A stretch of 64,000 bases of DNA from Anthoceros angustus (taxonomy: Eukaryota > Streptophyta > Anthocerotopsida > Anthocerotales > Anthocerotaceae), in assembly GCA_010909165.1 (NCBI GenBank), contig MU008192.1, positions 124,001 through 188,000 of the forward strand, written 5' to 3'. Both the position numbers and the translations under genes were made by a program. The notes beneath the pieces were generated by a model, which saw only the letters and a list, made by a program, of their open reading frames with translations, did not search any database and was not told the DNA's origin. Below, one piece after another: positions 1 through 11,775 of the stretch; positions within the stretch are counted from its first letter, which is position 1, and every line of letters starts with the position of its first letter.

Positions 1-118
1 AAGTAAAGTTCCAATGTCCTCTTTCAGCACTTCCTTCAAATACCAAATCACAGTGAAAAGTAGGCCATTACTGAAGTTCCAGGCAGGGTTGGGTACTGAA
101 CTGTTTCCATCTTCTCAG

Positions 119-3100
119 GGAAGGATATTGAAGCATGCAGGTGATCCCCTTACTGCAGCAAATCTAGCAGATGAAGCTCGGACAATGGACCTTGCGGATA
201 GGTTTTTGAATAGTGAGTGCGTCAAGAGGATGCTGCAAGCAGATCAAGTAAGTTGCACGCATATTCAGATACGGGACCTGTGCCTTGGTGCACATTCCTA
301 GAACCTTGTAGCATATTGTTATGTTTTAGATTTGCTGTTAAGTCGTTCGTAGCGTATCTGGTTAGCACATTACTAACGGTCTCTAGTTGAAGCATTGGAA
401 GAATTTCCAGTCCTTTCTGTAGCTCACCCCCACTTTATAGTCGCACCTGTTTCACGTGATTGGTTTTTTGTCATGTTTTCTCACTCGTCCCACATGTTGC
501 AGGTCGAGCTAGCGGAAAAGACTGCTGTCCTGTTCACTAAAGATGGTGATCAGCACAACAATCTTTTTGACATGCAATGCATGTGGTATGTGCTGCGCTA
601 AGTTTTAGCTTAGGCTCACAGGATGGTTGCCAGGCACTCTTTACTCAGCTACTACTTGCACCATTCCATGCAGGTATGAATTAGCGTCTGGCGATAGTCA
701 TTTTCGACAAGGGTCTTTGGGAAAAGCATTGAAGAAATATTTGTCAGTGGAGAAGCACTACAATGACATGGTCGAGGACCAATTTGATTTTCATACATAT
801 TGCTTACGAAAGATGACTCTCCGTGCCTACATCCGAATGCTACGGTTTCAGGACCAATTGCATTCACACCGCTTCTTCTGCCGAGCTGCTTCAGCAGCCA
901 TAAGGTCTGGGCTGAAGATGGTGGATTCAGATTCATACTGTCTATGTTCTTGTACCTCTGGAAAGTAATAAATTTTATGTTAAGCAGGTGCTATTTATTG
1001 TTATATGATTCACCACCCAAGGCTGCTGTGGAGGCAGAAGAGGCTGCAGCTGCAGGGCTTCCAGCAGCTGAGCGCAAGAGGATGAAATTTAAGGCACGGA
1101 AACTTGAAGCCCGTGCGAAAAAGGTATGGTGGCTGGCAGTAATGTCGTGGTATGGGCTTTAAGCATAACTGCAAGGTCATTTGATCCACCATTGCTCTTG
1201 GCAGGAAGCAGAAGGCAAAGCTAAAGAGGAGGAAGCCGCTGCATTGGCTGCAAACAAAGGTGGAAAGAAAGGTGTGCAGGCACCTAAAGCTGTTGATAGT
1301 GACCCAGATGGGGAGAAGCTTAAACATGTACTTCCGAACGAACCTGATTGCTCGTGAGACTGTTTGGTGGGCTGTGGGACTATAGCTAGCTGTGTTTGCT
1401 CATGCTGAGGTTGTAATGTCCAACCCAAAAATATTTTGGTGAGCAGGTTGAACATCCTCTTGGAGAGGCTATAAAATATTTGAGGCTCTTGCAAGACCAT
1501 TCTTCTCTTTCGCTTGAGACACATTTGCTGGCGTTTGAAGTCTACTTTCGAAGGGGCAAGACCCTCCTTGCTTTACAGGTATGTAGCCATTTTGGGAGCA
1601 TCTGTAGGCATCCGGTGGTTGGAGCTGTATTTAATTGCATTTGAGAGGTCATTTGGTGCTGTCTTATCTGTTTGAGTGGTCACTGCTTCATGAGTGAAAT
1701 TGCTGGTCAGAGCCTGCTTTCTCTTGTTAAGAGCTTGGGATGCAGTTTTCCTCCACTTAGAAGCAAGAGTGTGTATCTGTGCTCAAGAACGAAGGAAATG
1801 TAGTGTTAGTGGTTTGATATTATTGCCTCCTGGTGCACGATGAATCCTGGAAAACGCCAAAATGAAAACGGTATCTGGTATTCAGTGATGTCATGATAAT
1901 CAGCTACTTCTGAAGCTTTAGTGATTAAAAATATGGGCTGAGAATACCGGATCATGAGGCTCTGATTGTAGATCTTTTCTGGGTGATTTGTTATGTGCAT
2001 TAGAAAGGGGAGTTCATAGAGGTATGATATGGTGTGACATAATGGCTCCCAGCTCTTCATGAATGCTGTAGTTGAAATTGCTTGCGAGTTGTTGGATGTC
2101 TCAAAATGTGGGGTGCAATTTTGGTGCTGTTAAGGTCAGTCTGTTCTTGATCACATCTGAGCGTTGTCCAACTTCAGCGTTATTCATCAAAATCGTTTTG
2201 GATTGAACTTGCAGGCTGTGAAGCGACAGTTGAGAACAAATGCGGAGGATCCAGATGTGCATGAGTGTTTGGTAAGTGCTGGCCTGTGCGGAAAGCTGGG
2301 AACTGAAAAATGTGGGGCACTCTGTTGGCCTTGATGCTATCACAGCTGGAAGTTTTATGTCTGGTGCTGTGACTGATGCGGTTGTTTGGTTTGGCAGATA
2401 CGGCTGTTTCATGCAGTGGATGACCTACCTGCTGCACAAACAGATTCGGAAAAGCTTGTACGAAGTGTGCTGAAATTGGAAAGAGAGTCTTTGTCGTAAG
2501 TCTAAGCCTTTGCACCTTACTTTGGACTGCATCTGGCTTCAGTTTGGCTTGTGAGAGGAGTTATCTTGGTGGAATCTATTCAAAGCGCATGCTTAAAGAT
2601 TTTTTTTGGGGGCACCTGTCACAGGAGCTTGGCTGGAAAATCACTTAAGGATGCTAATGACGCGTTTCTCGAGGCACATTCTGGTTTGTGGGAATTGAGT
2701 GTTGTGAACTCGATGCAGGCCTGTCATGCTTTTGTGCCGTCTAGAGTAACGGTAAATTGCTGGCATGCAGAATCGTTGCGGCATAGGGTGTCAGCAGCGA
2801 AAGTTCTCCTCCTTCTGTCTCCCAACTCGAAAGAGAAGGCAGTGAAGATCATTGAGTCTTCGGTCAATAAGCCTACTCCCAGGTATCTGAGGTGATGTTG
2901 CAATGCGATCATTTGCAGATATTCTTCCATTCCCTCAGTGGACGCACAGCAGTTCATTGCTCTCTTGTCATGTGCTGAAACAGGGGTGGAGCAGTTGCGG
3001 AGGGAGTGGGCGAATGGGAGCTGAAAGATGCCGTAGAGACCCACAAAATTCTGGGCAACATATTTAAAGATGCGGACGCAGGCTCCCGTAAGCCTCGTTA

Positions 3101-3328
3101 CACTACTCTCCTCCTTTTTCGTCCATCTCTTTGTCCCCTTTTATAACTGGAATGCCTACTACCGGCATATGTGCAGGCTGGAGGCAGCGGTGCTCGGAGT
3201 ATTTCCCTCACTCCGTCTACTTCAACGGGCAGCGGAGTCCGGATGTCACAAGTGGTCACTTCCCCGTGGGAGAAGTGGCAAGAAATTCGGACTCCGACCA
3301 CTCGGCCAACGGCGTGCTGTCCAGGTAG
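119..3328 (+). CDS. NAA15: NatA N-terminal acetyltransferase auxiliary subunit NAA15 (C-terminal part, spliced)
   Basis: This is the C-terminal 471 residues of the ribosome-anchoring, TPR-rich auxiliary subunit of the NatA complex, which acetylates nascent N-termini together with NAA10. The gene starts left of the window. Twelve exons join in frame: 119-247, 503-585, 674-904, 988-1123, 1205-1327, 1447-1578, 2215-2271, 2398-2495, 2625-2683, 2771-2882, 2984-3087 and 3177-3328. Recognisable family blocks include DEARTMDLADRFLN, the block around NNLFDMQCMWYELASGD, the FDFHTYCLRKMTLRAYIRML segment, the charged lysine-rich linker (KARKLEARAKK, exons 988-1327) and the C-terminal CSEYFPHSVYFNG. Stop is at 3326-3328. 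One intron (1579-2214) is long at 636 bp; the others are 68-255 bp. Exon junctions rest on GT/AG sites plus family conservation; the junction at 1327/1447 is the least certain. Confidence 0.9.
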
Positions 3329-3940
3329 TTGGCCGGCTGTGAGGGTAGGTGGTTTTGGTATTGCAGCAAATTTTCGATGAAAGCTGCCGCACGGGAGTAA
3401 GTAGCAGAGAGCTGGGATGAGAGCAAAAAACGGGGGGGAGTTTAGGAAACATAGGCGCCGGGGGCAACTTGGTACCGCCATGGACACCACAATGTATTCA
3501 AATGCAAGCGAAACATGCTGCAAGGAGCTGTGCAGCCCACGGCATGAATTTTTTTTCTCTGTGTTTGTTCGATAGTAGTGGGATTCAGCCACCCAGGTCC
3601 GGAGCATCGAATGGCGCCTGGTGTCGGAGCGCCATTTGGCCGTGACTTGCCTTGTCGCTTGCAGCTTGTCGCTTGTCGGGTCAGGTGGTGTGTCTTCTCG
3701 CGAAGCTGGGGATGTGTTAACCGTAGGCTGTCAGAGTCTGAGATCCTTGGCCTGGGACAGACTCATACGGTGCTTTCTCTGTCGCGTGGTCGTCACGGTT
3801 TCTGGAACGCCGCACGTCTGAGAGACTGGAGCCCGGGATCGCCTAGCTCAGGCCAAGCGAAAGCTCGAGACGGTCCGAGACGTTTGAGACGTTTGAGACG
3901 CTCGAGACGTTTGAGACGCTGGAGCTGGAGAGGGCAGGCC
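3329..3940. other. Intergenic: NAA15 3' flank and ZIFL 5' leader
   Basis: No gene is supported here. The stretch holds the 3' UTR of the upstream gene and the GC-richer leader of the ZIFL gene. Its only distinctive structure is the short repeat described next. Confidence 0.6.
3865..3920 (+). repeat. Decamer tandem repeat (GAGACGTTT-type) 20-75 bp before the ZIFL start
   Basis: About five imperfect copies of a 10-bp unit, GAGACGTTTG or GAGACGCTCG, sit just upstream of the transporter ATG at 3941, so probably in its 5' leader. A related motif in inverse orientation (AGTCTCAAAAAGTCTC) occurs near 47,150-47,190. No function is claimed. Confidence 0.8.
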
Positions 3941-6900
3941 ATGGCGGACCTGGAGGTGCCGCTGCTCAAGCATACTCCGGCAGAGAGGCGGCCCAAAACG
4001 TACCCCAAATGCCAAGGATGCAAGACTGCGTTGCTGGCGCGGGAGGGCGCCCCCCCGCCCTACGCCAATCTCCTCTTCGTCTCCTGCGTCGTCCTCTGCA
4101 ACGGTGAGACGATCGTGAGCTGGACCTCCCGCCGCCGCTGCCATCTCCACTGGCTTCGCTCCTGAATTTCGCAAACTGACAGTGAATCTTGTTTGTGCTT
4201 GTGCTGGCTGCAGCATTGCCCATCTCCTCGCTCTACCCCTTCCTCTATTTCATGGTAAAGTCTGTGCTGCTGCTGCTGCTGCTGCTGCTGATGCTTGCAA
4301 TTCAATTCAATTCAGTTTAATTCAGTTGAATTGCATGCAATTCCCCTGGAATTTCCCGTGCCAAGGATTGCTCACCTGACGGTCTCGAGAGTGCAAATTT
4401 TTGGGCCAGGTGCAAGACTTCAAGATTGCGGCGCACGACGAGGACATTGGATTCTATGCGGGGTTCATCGGTAGGCACAGATCAGTCCTAGTCCTGGAGC
4501 AGGCTGAGCCTCCGGGGAAATTCAATTCTGGCAGCTTGGGATGGAGGGAACTTTCTTGGGTGACTTTAACGCTGCGCTGTGTGCTATGCTGTAGGATCGG
4601 CGTTCATGTTTGGGCGCTTCCTCACGTCAATCCAGTGTGGGATGATCGCGGATAAGTATGGGAGGAAGCCGGTGATGGTGGTTTCTCTGTGCGCCGTGTG
4701 AGTAAGCACTGCATTGCAGTGCGGTGCATTCCTGAATTTCAATGGGACTGGGAACGCGTGGAACCCCATTTATTTTGATGAGCCCTGCTGGTGTTCTTGA
4801 TTCAGAGTGGTCTTCAACCTTGTGTTCGGCGCGAGCACCAATTTCTGGATGGCGTTGATCTCCAGGCTTGTTTTGGGCTTTTTCAATGGCTCCCTGGGTC
4901 CGGTCAAGGTGCCTTTCAAATGCTTTCCTTCACTTGGCTATGCCCATACTCACCTCGTCCGCAACAAGTCCCATTGCTTACACATGGAGTTGCCTGTTTC
5001 GTAGGCGTATGCTTCCGAGATTTGTAGTGACGAGCATCAAGCTGTGGGTGTCACAGCTGTGAGTAATTTACTTATGCCTTCACCCGACTTTTGCTGCTTG
5101 CACCCAATGACTACACTCATTTCCTGTGGCGTACACATGCTTTGTGGTGGTTTCAGGTATCCACGGCCTGGGGCCTGGGATTGATAATCGGTCCTGCTGT
5201 CGGAGGCTATCTCTCACAGGTTCAATCCATGAATTCATCATGTGTGGGATTCTGTTAATGTTGCAGCATTGTTTCCTGATAGGGAGGGGACTCCACTGAG
5301 GAGAGTTCTGTGTGGTGTTGTGTGGTGTGCTTTTTTGCAGCCAGCTCTTAAGTACCCGGCCTTGTTTCCGCCTGGTTCATTGTTTGACAGGTAACAGCTG
5401 TCTCCCTCCTTGGCTTCACTTCATCTTCAAGTGCTGAAGAGAGCTGACATGACCAGGATGATCATCCAGGTTCCCGTATCTGCTGCCATCTCTCACCACT
5501 TCGGCCGTCGCCTTTGTGGGAGTCTTTATCACGTTGCACCTTCCGGTACGCCACTGTGTGACAGTGTCTCTTGTTGGACAGGTCAGGCTTCACTCCCTTC
5601 TTTCGTGGCTGAGGTTGTCGTTTTGCAGGAGACCATTCATGTGCACAAGGAGGAAGAGTCGGTGCTTGTAGAAGAAACTGATGAGGAGAAAGCTCAGGAA
5701 GAGCTGATACTTGTTGAAGGTATTGATTCAGAGGAGAAAGTTCAAGACGAGCTCTCACAGAAGGCCAGTAAATCGTCATTGTCTGTCACCTCCAACTGGC
5801 CCTTGTTAGCTGCCATCGCTGTCTACTGCCTGTGGTCCATGCACGACATGGCCTACACCGAGGTATGCTCCCTATCATGCCTCTCTTCACGTCATTTCTC
5901 AGGCTCCTGTTTGCTAACCACCTCGCCTTGCCTTGCCTGGCCTCGCCTTGCCTCGCCTTGCCTTTTTCAGATATTTTCATTGTGGGCTGTGAGTCCCAGA
6001 GACGCTGGGGGCCTGGGCTTCACCACATCCGACGTTGGCAACGTATTAGCTGCCTCAGGTCAGACTACCTGCACACCTGAATGCGGTCCGGGACTTCTTG
6101 GAAGCCTTTGCCTCTTCTCTGCTGAGTCAGACAATGGTTGGTTTCACAAACAACCTCTTCTTTCCCCCGTGCTGCAGGTGCTTCTTTGATGCTCTTTCAG
6201 CCCCTGCTGTTCCCTCCTCTGGCAAGACGACTCGGAGCCATAAGCATAACTCGAGTATCCATGGTAGGCAGCCGAACATGTCCATCTGCCTCCATGGCAT
6301 TGCTTCCTTCATCTCCTCCGTCGAGATCTGCATTGACCTTATGTTCTCCATGCAGGTTCTGTCATTGCCCCTGCTAGTGGCCTATCCTGCCATCGCAGGT
6401 ATGACGGGGGCACGGTTGTGGGTGGCTGTGCTATTCACATCGGTTTCCAAAAACTTGCTTTCGGTGAGCACCCATCTTCCAGACTTACAAAAGCTTACAC
6501 TCCTCATACGAATCAGAGCATCTGGACAGTCTGACTTTACCATACTATGCTCTTTACCGCAGGGTGCCGCTATGGGTGGAACATTCCTTCTCATCAACAA
6601 CTCCGTGGTTAGCTACATCTCATCCCCTTGACAGGTTTGACAAACAATACCACAGTCTTAGTTTACTCCCCAACCGATTTGGATTTGTGATTTGTGTGCA
6701 GAAACCAAGCCAGCGAGGACGCGCAAACGGGCTCTCTGTCAGCGTGGTGTCACTCTTCAAAGCCGTTGGCCCGGGGGCTGGTGGTGCCATGTGCGTTACA
6801 AACAACATCACCTCATAACATGTGCCTGCATGTACCATGTCACACATCCTTCCACATCTGCTCTCTAACAGCTCAAGTGTTCGTCCTTGCGCAGTTTTGC

Positions 6901-7186
6901 TTGGGCTCAAAGCCGGCACTCCAACATTCTTCAAGGTAAAGTCTTTGGCTGGGCCTTTGGCAAGCTCTTCCCTACACACTATGGTCCATCGAATACACCT
7001 GCACTGACAAGGGTGCCTTGTCCGTCTTTTGTAGGCAATGAGATAGTGTTTTTCTTCCTCGGTTTGGTGGCTCTGGTTGCAATCATCCTCACAGCCGGGC
7101 CGATTCTGCCTAAAAGCCTCAACAGGACAAGGCACGAGAACGATGGCGATGACGATGACGTCTTAACTAACGAACTAACTAATTAA
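3941..7186 (+). CDS. MFS transporter of the ZINC INDUCED FACILITATOR-LIKE (ZIFL) family
   Basis: A 12-TM major facilitator of 518 residues. In plants, ZIFL proteins move Zn/nicotianamine, phytosiderophore or K+/H+ across the vacuolar or plasma membrane; the substrate here is unknown. Seventeen exons sum exactly to frame: 3941-4103, 4214-4254, 4410-4470, 4595-4697, 4806-4908, 5005-5058, 5157-5219, 5341-5390, 5470-5545, 5629-5862, 5971-6058, 6178-6263, 6356-6463, 6563-6607, 6702-6790, 6895-6935, 7035-7186. The N-terminal cytosolic tail has the Cys motif CQGC, like the CPGC of ZIFLs. MFS motif A is GMIADKYGRKP after TM2. The central loop (exon 5629-5862) is Glu-rich and carries HVHKEEE. The later signatures are AYASEIC, GLIIGPAVGGYL and SQRGRANGLS. 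The start at 3941 is the first ATG ahead of the Cys motif. The C-terminus is acidic (NDGDDDDV). Confidence 0.93.
4267..4291 (+). repeat. (CTG)n microsatellite in ZIFL intron 2
   Basis: About eight CTG triplets lie in the second intron, followed by an AATTC-rich tract (4299-4337). Another low-complexity tract, CCTCGCCTTGC repeats, lies in a later intron at about 5922-5966. These are simple repeats outside coding exons. Confidence 0.85.
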
Positions 7187-7252
7187 CCTACGAGGACTTC
7201 ACTGCCTCGATTTGCTCATCGCATAAATGCTTTCGTCTCGATGCATCTCGAT

Positions 7253-7710
7253 TCACCTTGAACCTGATTGGCGACGACGCGACGTAGAGCCAAGGACTGG
7301 CCACGGTGGACTCTCCGCTTCCTCTTGTAACGAGCGGGGCCTGAACCGGGGCCTGGTAGCTTCCTCGCTGGAAGCCGTGACGGTGTCGCCTTGAATGAGC
7401 GGATTCTTGGGACTTGCATCCGGCTTGAACACGAGGTTGTTGACGATGGTCAGCAAGATGAGGAATCCAGCACAGTAAGCCAGAAGAATGCCTCTTTGCC
7501 GCTGCGTAGACTGCCCGTCGCGGCTTGTTTGAAGATACTGTGACGGATTCGGCCTTCCGTTGCATGGCGGCTCATGTTAGCGTCGGTGGCCCAGGTTTTC
7601 CTGCGGCCCTGCCCGCCGTCGTCCGCCGGAACTACCGGCCATCGGTCCACCGCTTTCGAACTAGCCCGGGCCACCCGTCCGCGCGTACTTACCTGTCCGA
7701 ACGGGGGCAT
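7253..7710 (-). CDS. Small single-pass membrane protein, two exons, unknown function
   Basis: I do not recognise the family. Exon 1 (7710-7693) encodes MPPFGQ and ends at a consensus donor CAG|GTAAGT. Exon 2 (7537-7253) follows a CAG acceptor in phase 0 and ends in TGA, giving 100 residues. Residues 7-22 are polar and basic (DGQSTQRQRG). Residues about 23-40 form one hydrophobic helix (ILLAYCAGFLILLTIVNNL). The rest is an Arg/Pro/Ser-rich tail. This fits a small tail- or signal-anchored protein. The gene is convergent with the ZIFL gene, with 66 bp between their stops. The precise splice fit and the clean transmembrane segment favour a real gene over a chance ORF. Confidence 0.55.
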
Positions 7711-9139
7711 GGACGCGAGGTACAATTTCACAAATTTGGACCGCTGTTGAAAATACATTTTTTTGTTTTTATTAAAGATGGGTGACCACATATTAAAGGG
7801 AGACATGGGCGGACTTCGATAAATTTTTGAAGTCCTGTACTAATTCTACCACTCCCCAATGCATGGCCCGGGTTGTTCCTTTCTTACTTCACAGCTTACT
7901 TCAGATAGCAAGTTTCCATTGCCCTTCAAAGGACCCTTTTGACGACAATCCTTCACAAGGCAGCGACGGCAGGTGACGCTTCTTCCTCTTCCTCAGTAGT
8001 TTGCAGGCCATTTGTTCTTGCTGCATATGATGTTCTAGGAGCAGTAGGTAGCTTTAGGTAAGGAGCTTAGTCACTCCTTTTCATCTTGATCCTCGAGGTT
8101 CACCTTCGTTGTCCTGTGCTGGATGGGTTTTTTCCATCGTTTTTTCTTACATAAAGTCTCTACGTTCTCCTTTATTGTGACCTTGGAATATCCCTTTACA
8201 GAAAAAAAGGGGAACAACCCAACGAAGGGGAGCATGCCAAAGGGGACGTACCCCCGGAATGAAGAAGAAGTGTGGTTGAGATGGATGCAAAGGAAAAACC
8301 ATGAAATGTGTATTTGGCAATGGGGTGGAGACTGGTGAAAGCCTGTGCACAGCAAGCAATTCAAGGTAAAAATTGCAGCCTGATATGGACCTAATCATGG
8401 GTTGTGGTAGCAGAACATGCAATCGGGTACAAGGAAGCTGAGAGTCAAGGAACACGAACATGAAAGGAAGTACCCAACTTGTGAAAAGGAGATGACTGCC
8501 ACTATTTGTTGTCTTAAGATTTGGAGATACTATCTTCTAGAAAGATCTTTTGTGCTGTACACAGACAATGTGAGCACGAGTTTTTTTACTAATTAATTAC
8601 AACTAAGAACTAAACAAGCTAGATGGCAAGATTTTCTAGCAATGTGTAATGTGTCTATCAAGTACAAGCCACATAAAGAAGAATCTCGTGGCAAATGCCT
8701 TAAGTTTTAAGGAGAGTTTGAACTTAATGGTTGTTTTCACGGTGAAGAGTCAAATAGTAATTGAGCTAAGGGACATTCACATGCAGATGAAGGAAGCTCA
8801 TCTGCAAAAACCATTGGTACAATGCATATCCTGGGGTTTTCTCTTCGTTTTCTTTCTTCATTTCCTTTTCTTTCTTGTCTCTTTATTTTAATTTTATTGT
8901 ATTTTTCCTTTTTTACTTCATTTAATTCCTCCTTTTGTCCTTTCTTTCTTTCCTTCTCTACAGGCCCCCTTCTTCGACTTTCGTCAAGGACACTCTATGG
9001 CTTGTGTGTGGGAAAGGATCAATATGGGTAGGGTTCATAAGGATTTTAATAGGACTACTTAGGAGGCACAGGTCAGGCTTGCATCGTCCAATATTGCTAT
9101 CCCCTCGACCCCATGTGAGGCTGCTCCCCTCGGGCCTCC
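7711..9139. other. AT-rich intergenic stretch with a pyrimidine tract
   Basis: No gene supported. The upstream part is the flank of the small minus-strand gene. About 8830-8965 is a dense C/T tract (TTTC, CTTTC repeats). Short ORFs here show no family signal. Confidence 0.5.
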
Positions 9140-9470
9140 ATCGGTGTCTTGGCAGTCGTTGCTGGCGCAGTCTGATCACCTTCTAGCTCTGTACGAGACA
9201 CATTTCCCAGGACCTTGTCTTTTTCAGCATCTCTTTCGGCGATTACATGATGGCTTTCGCATTGCCTACAAGCTTCCCTTAGAGTACCTCATGCAGGACC
9301 CCAGGGATGAGGCGGCATGGACTTTGTTTCTCTTTCTTCCTCAATGGTGTCTTCGTTGCACAAGGGTGGTCCTTCGGGCCATAGGGAGGTAGCGTCCCGT
9401 CTCTGGCGCTTCAAAGTGCGGGACTGAGAGGCCCTACAAGAGGAGGGTGTCGCGCAGCAGCCGCATAGCT
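9140..9470 (+). mobile_element. LINE-like (non-LTR) reverse-transcriptase gene, 5' fragment
   Basis: The translated block with QDPRDEAAWTLFLFLPQWCL is the conserved upstream region of plant/bryophyte LINE-type reverse-transcriptase proteins. After one frame change it continues into GGPSGHREVASRLWRFKVRD and then an EALQEE-like stretch. Reading stops at about 9,470, where unrelated repeat sequence begins. The next segment of the same protein appears at about 18,950 on the same strand, so the gene looks split by an insertion. Frameshifts and stops make it a relic. Confidence 0.6.
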
Positions 9471-9822
9471 GCATGCCTACCTAGCCTGTCTACAAAGCTA
9501 AGTCACCAAACACCAGCCTGCCTGCGATCTCCTTGGCCTTCGGCCCAGGAGCAACAATCTTAGCCATAAATTGTCCTTGGCCTATGACCAAGGGCAAGGC
9601 TACAAAGGGGCTGGGTCTGCCTAAGAGAGACAGCCTGGTCACATCACTGGCAACCGCATAGCGCATGCCTACCTAGCCTGTCTACAAAGCTAAGTCGCTA
9701 AACACCAGCCTGCCTGCGATCTCCTTGGCCTATGGCCCAAGAGCAACAACCTAGCCATAAATTGTCCTTGGCCTATGACCAAGGGCAAGGCTACAAAAGG
9801 GGCTGGGTCTGCCTAAGAGAGA
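9471..9822. repeat. Direct repeat pair, about 160 bp each (9471-9630 and 9663-9822)
   Basis: Both units start GCATGCCTACCTAGCCTGTC and end GGGTCTGCCTAAGAGAGA, and they differ by a few substitutions and 1-3 bp indels. They lie just inside the left edge of the gypsy insertion and may be a repeat within its 3' LTR or UTR. They do not look protein coding. Confidence 0.8.
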
Positions 9823-10139
9823 GGCCCAGGGCCGCGAACAGCCCCCCTGGGAAACTTGGAGGCCTAGCCACCTGGTTTCCCACAAAATTGTCTAGACCAT
9901 GTGGCCTAGAAAAACACACAGCTGCTTACCAACGTCCCCACCAACGAGAACGTAGCTTGTCCAACACTGACGGTGGTTCTGCCCGAGGAGGAGGAATGGC
10001 GTCATCTTCGATATCCTCATCATCTGATGGGTCTTCTTGTGCCTCTGCTTAAGTAATCTCACCGGGCGCTTGAATCCAGAGATCACAACTGTTCTTCCAC
10101 AAAGCGCCTGCATCGAATCGCTGAAAAGGATGCACGCCA

Positions 10140-11458
10140 TCATCCGGCATCCATGTCCCGACTGTAAGCTTCCTGTGTTGGGTAATTGAAAAACGGTAAC
10201 TTACAGGAAGTGTAGATGTGCGGGCTGGCGAGCCTCCTGAGACAGTTGAAAGCATTCTTCTCCTCTCGAGTCCAAGCACGTTGATCAACATGAGGGGTCC
10301 TCAGCTTGTTGGTCAGAATGTAAAACTGCCGAGGCCACCCTACCACATGATGCCCTGTCCGCAGATGGTGGAAAACTCGAAACCACTCTTTGAGAAAAAT
10401 CAAACGGCGAGGGTATGTGTCTCCCCAGTCAACGAACTCTGCTGGCAACCTCATCCCATCAAACCATTGATGCATTTGGAAGTGATGCTGCAACTTCCTC
10501 CATGCACCCTCTCAGATAGCTTGTCCAGTCCGTGGCAAACGCCAGGACCGGAGCTCAAACAAATCCCGGTGTTCCGTGGGATAATGCTCCACCCTACAGC
10601 TGTCATGGTGCTCCTCAACATACAGTAGGAAAATGTGAAGCTCGTCATAACTTCCAGGTGGAATACCTGCTCGGGTCATATTGGCGGGAGTAGAAGATGC
10701 TCCACTTACCCGCATCTTCGTCATCCACGAATTGGGGTTCCATCCTGCCCTGCAAACCTTGCTTGAGTTGACGGCAGTCATAGCACACCCTGGAGGGCAC
10801 AGATTCCAGTATCTCTACCTCGCTTGTGCGAGACCTCCTCCATGGCTGCTGTGCAGGGTGAGAACTACCAGCCCTAGGTGCAACCCTGGAATTTTCAGCA
10901 CCTGACGAAGGCCGACATACATGCTGTACCTGAGTAGGATCAGAGGTGCGCCAGCTTGCCTTGGCGGTGGGCGGTTGCTCCACCGCTGTCGCGAGGCGGC
11001 GTGGTGTTCGCCGCCGCCGACGGGCTGACCGCTCCTTGATTCGGGATCGGCTTGCCTCAAACTCCTGCTGGCTTTCCATGTTCGCCGACAAAGGATGCTT
11101 GCGCGGTCGTCCCCTCTTGCGCTTGATTGACGGTGGCACCTCCTCTCGGCGCTTCACCTTCCGTAATTGTGGATAGGGCAGGGCTGTTACGCCTTCTCCT
11201 ATGCACGTATGAAACGGGCCTGACCATGACGCTCCCTATCCAGCTCCAAACAGCTGAAACCACCTTTAGAAACACGCTGTGAGGAATTCTCAGCCCGCGC
11301 GCCCGATCAGTCTGTGCATGCAAAGGTTCCTCTTCCAAAATGAGATGCTCCCTCGCAGCTATGTGCGCCCAATTTCGTCTCTCGTTTCCAGTAGGAATTA
11401 GACCCTTGTCGCTTGCCCTCTGTACGTCTGTAATTCCTCTTTTCACAATTCCTTGCAC
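10140..11458 (-). pseudogene. Element-borne accessory reading frame with AT-hook, 3' of integrase
   Basis: Three overlapping minus-strand frames follow the integrase/PHD segment. The first (11458-11057) contains ERRNWAHIAAREHLILEEEP. The second (11157-10645) contains a canonical AT-hook, KRKRGRPRKHP, followed by Arg-rich sequence. Further down come FVDDEDAGKWSIFY in the second frame and, after frame changes, DELHIFLLYVEEHHDSC and a Trp-rich C-terminal segment (10493-10140, with WGDTYPRRLIFLKEWFRVFHH). The uniform amino-acid character across frames suggests one protein of about 400 residues broken by indels. I do not recognise the C-terminal domain. An AT-hook would bind AT-rich DNA, and a role in integration targeting is possible but unproven. 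Confidence 0.5.
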
Positions 11459-11631
11459 ATGCAGAATCGGCTTCGCAACAACTCATCGCCTTAGCATGTG
11501 CAAGATCCGTTTGTGAATTTGGCCCCAAGCATCTTGTGTCCTTCTTCACTGACTGCCAACATGCCAGCCCAACGTGTGTGAATTTAAGACAACCTCAGTA
11601 CCACCTTCTGTAAGAGCCACGTTCACACTTA

Positions 11632-11775
11632 GCACATTACAGTGCTCACATAGCCATTCTCCTTCTGGAACACTGTCCAGTGCGGTTTGAGGCAAAACAG
11701 ATGGTAACCACGGTTACACCTGTCACATAGCAACATGAATTCTTCGTCAGTTGTGTGTCCACACTCCTCACAGGG
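11632..11775 (-). pseudogene. PHD finger at the C-terminus of the gypsy integrase
   Basis: After the integrase tail (GRLILRVVQVGEQGVVELEG) the frame runs into CEECGHTTDEEFMLLCDRC, then YHLFC. The spacing C-X2-C-X12-C-X2-C-X4-H-X2-C is that of a PHD zinc finger. The final Cys pair lies in the next frame (PEGEWLCEHC), one base out of phase at about 11,684. All eight zinc ligands (C4HC3) are therefore present, interrupted by a single frameshift. PHD fingers read histone H3 tails. Many plant gypsy integrases carry a chromodomain in this position. Confidence 0.72.

Noticed and set aside
1-118. Upstream reading frame from position 14 as a separate gene
   Set aside because: It is intron sequence read through into the first visible NAA15 exon; the acceptor at 117-118 and the family alignment start at 119.
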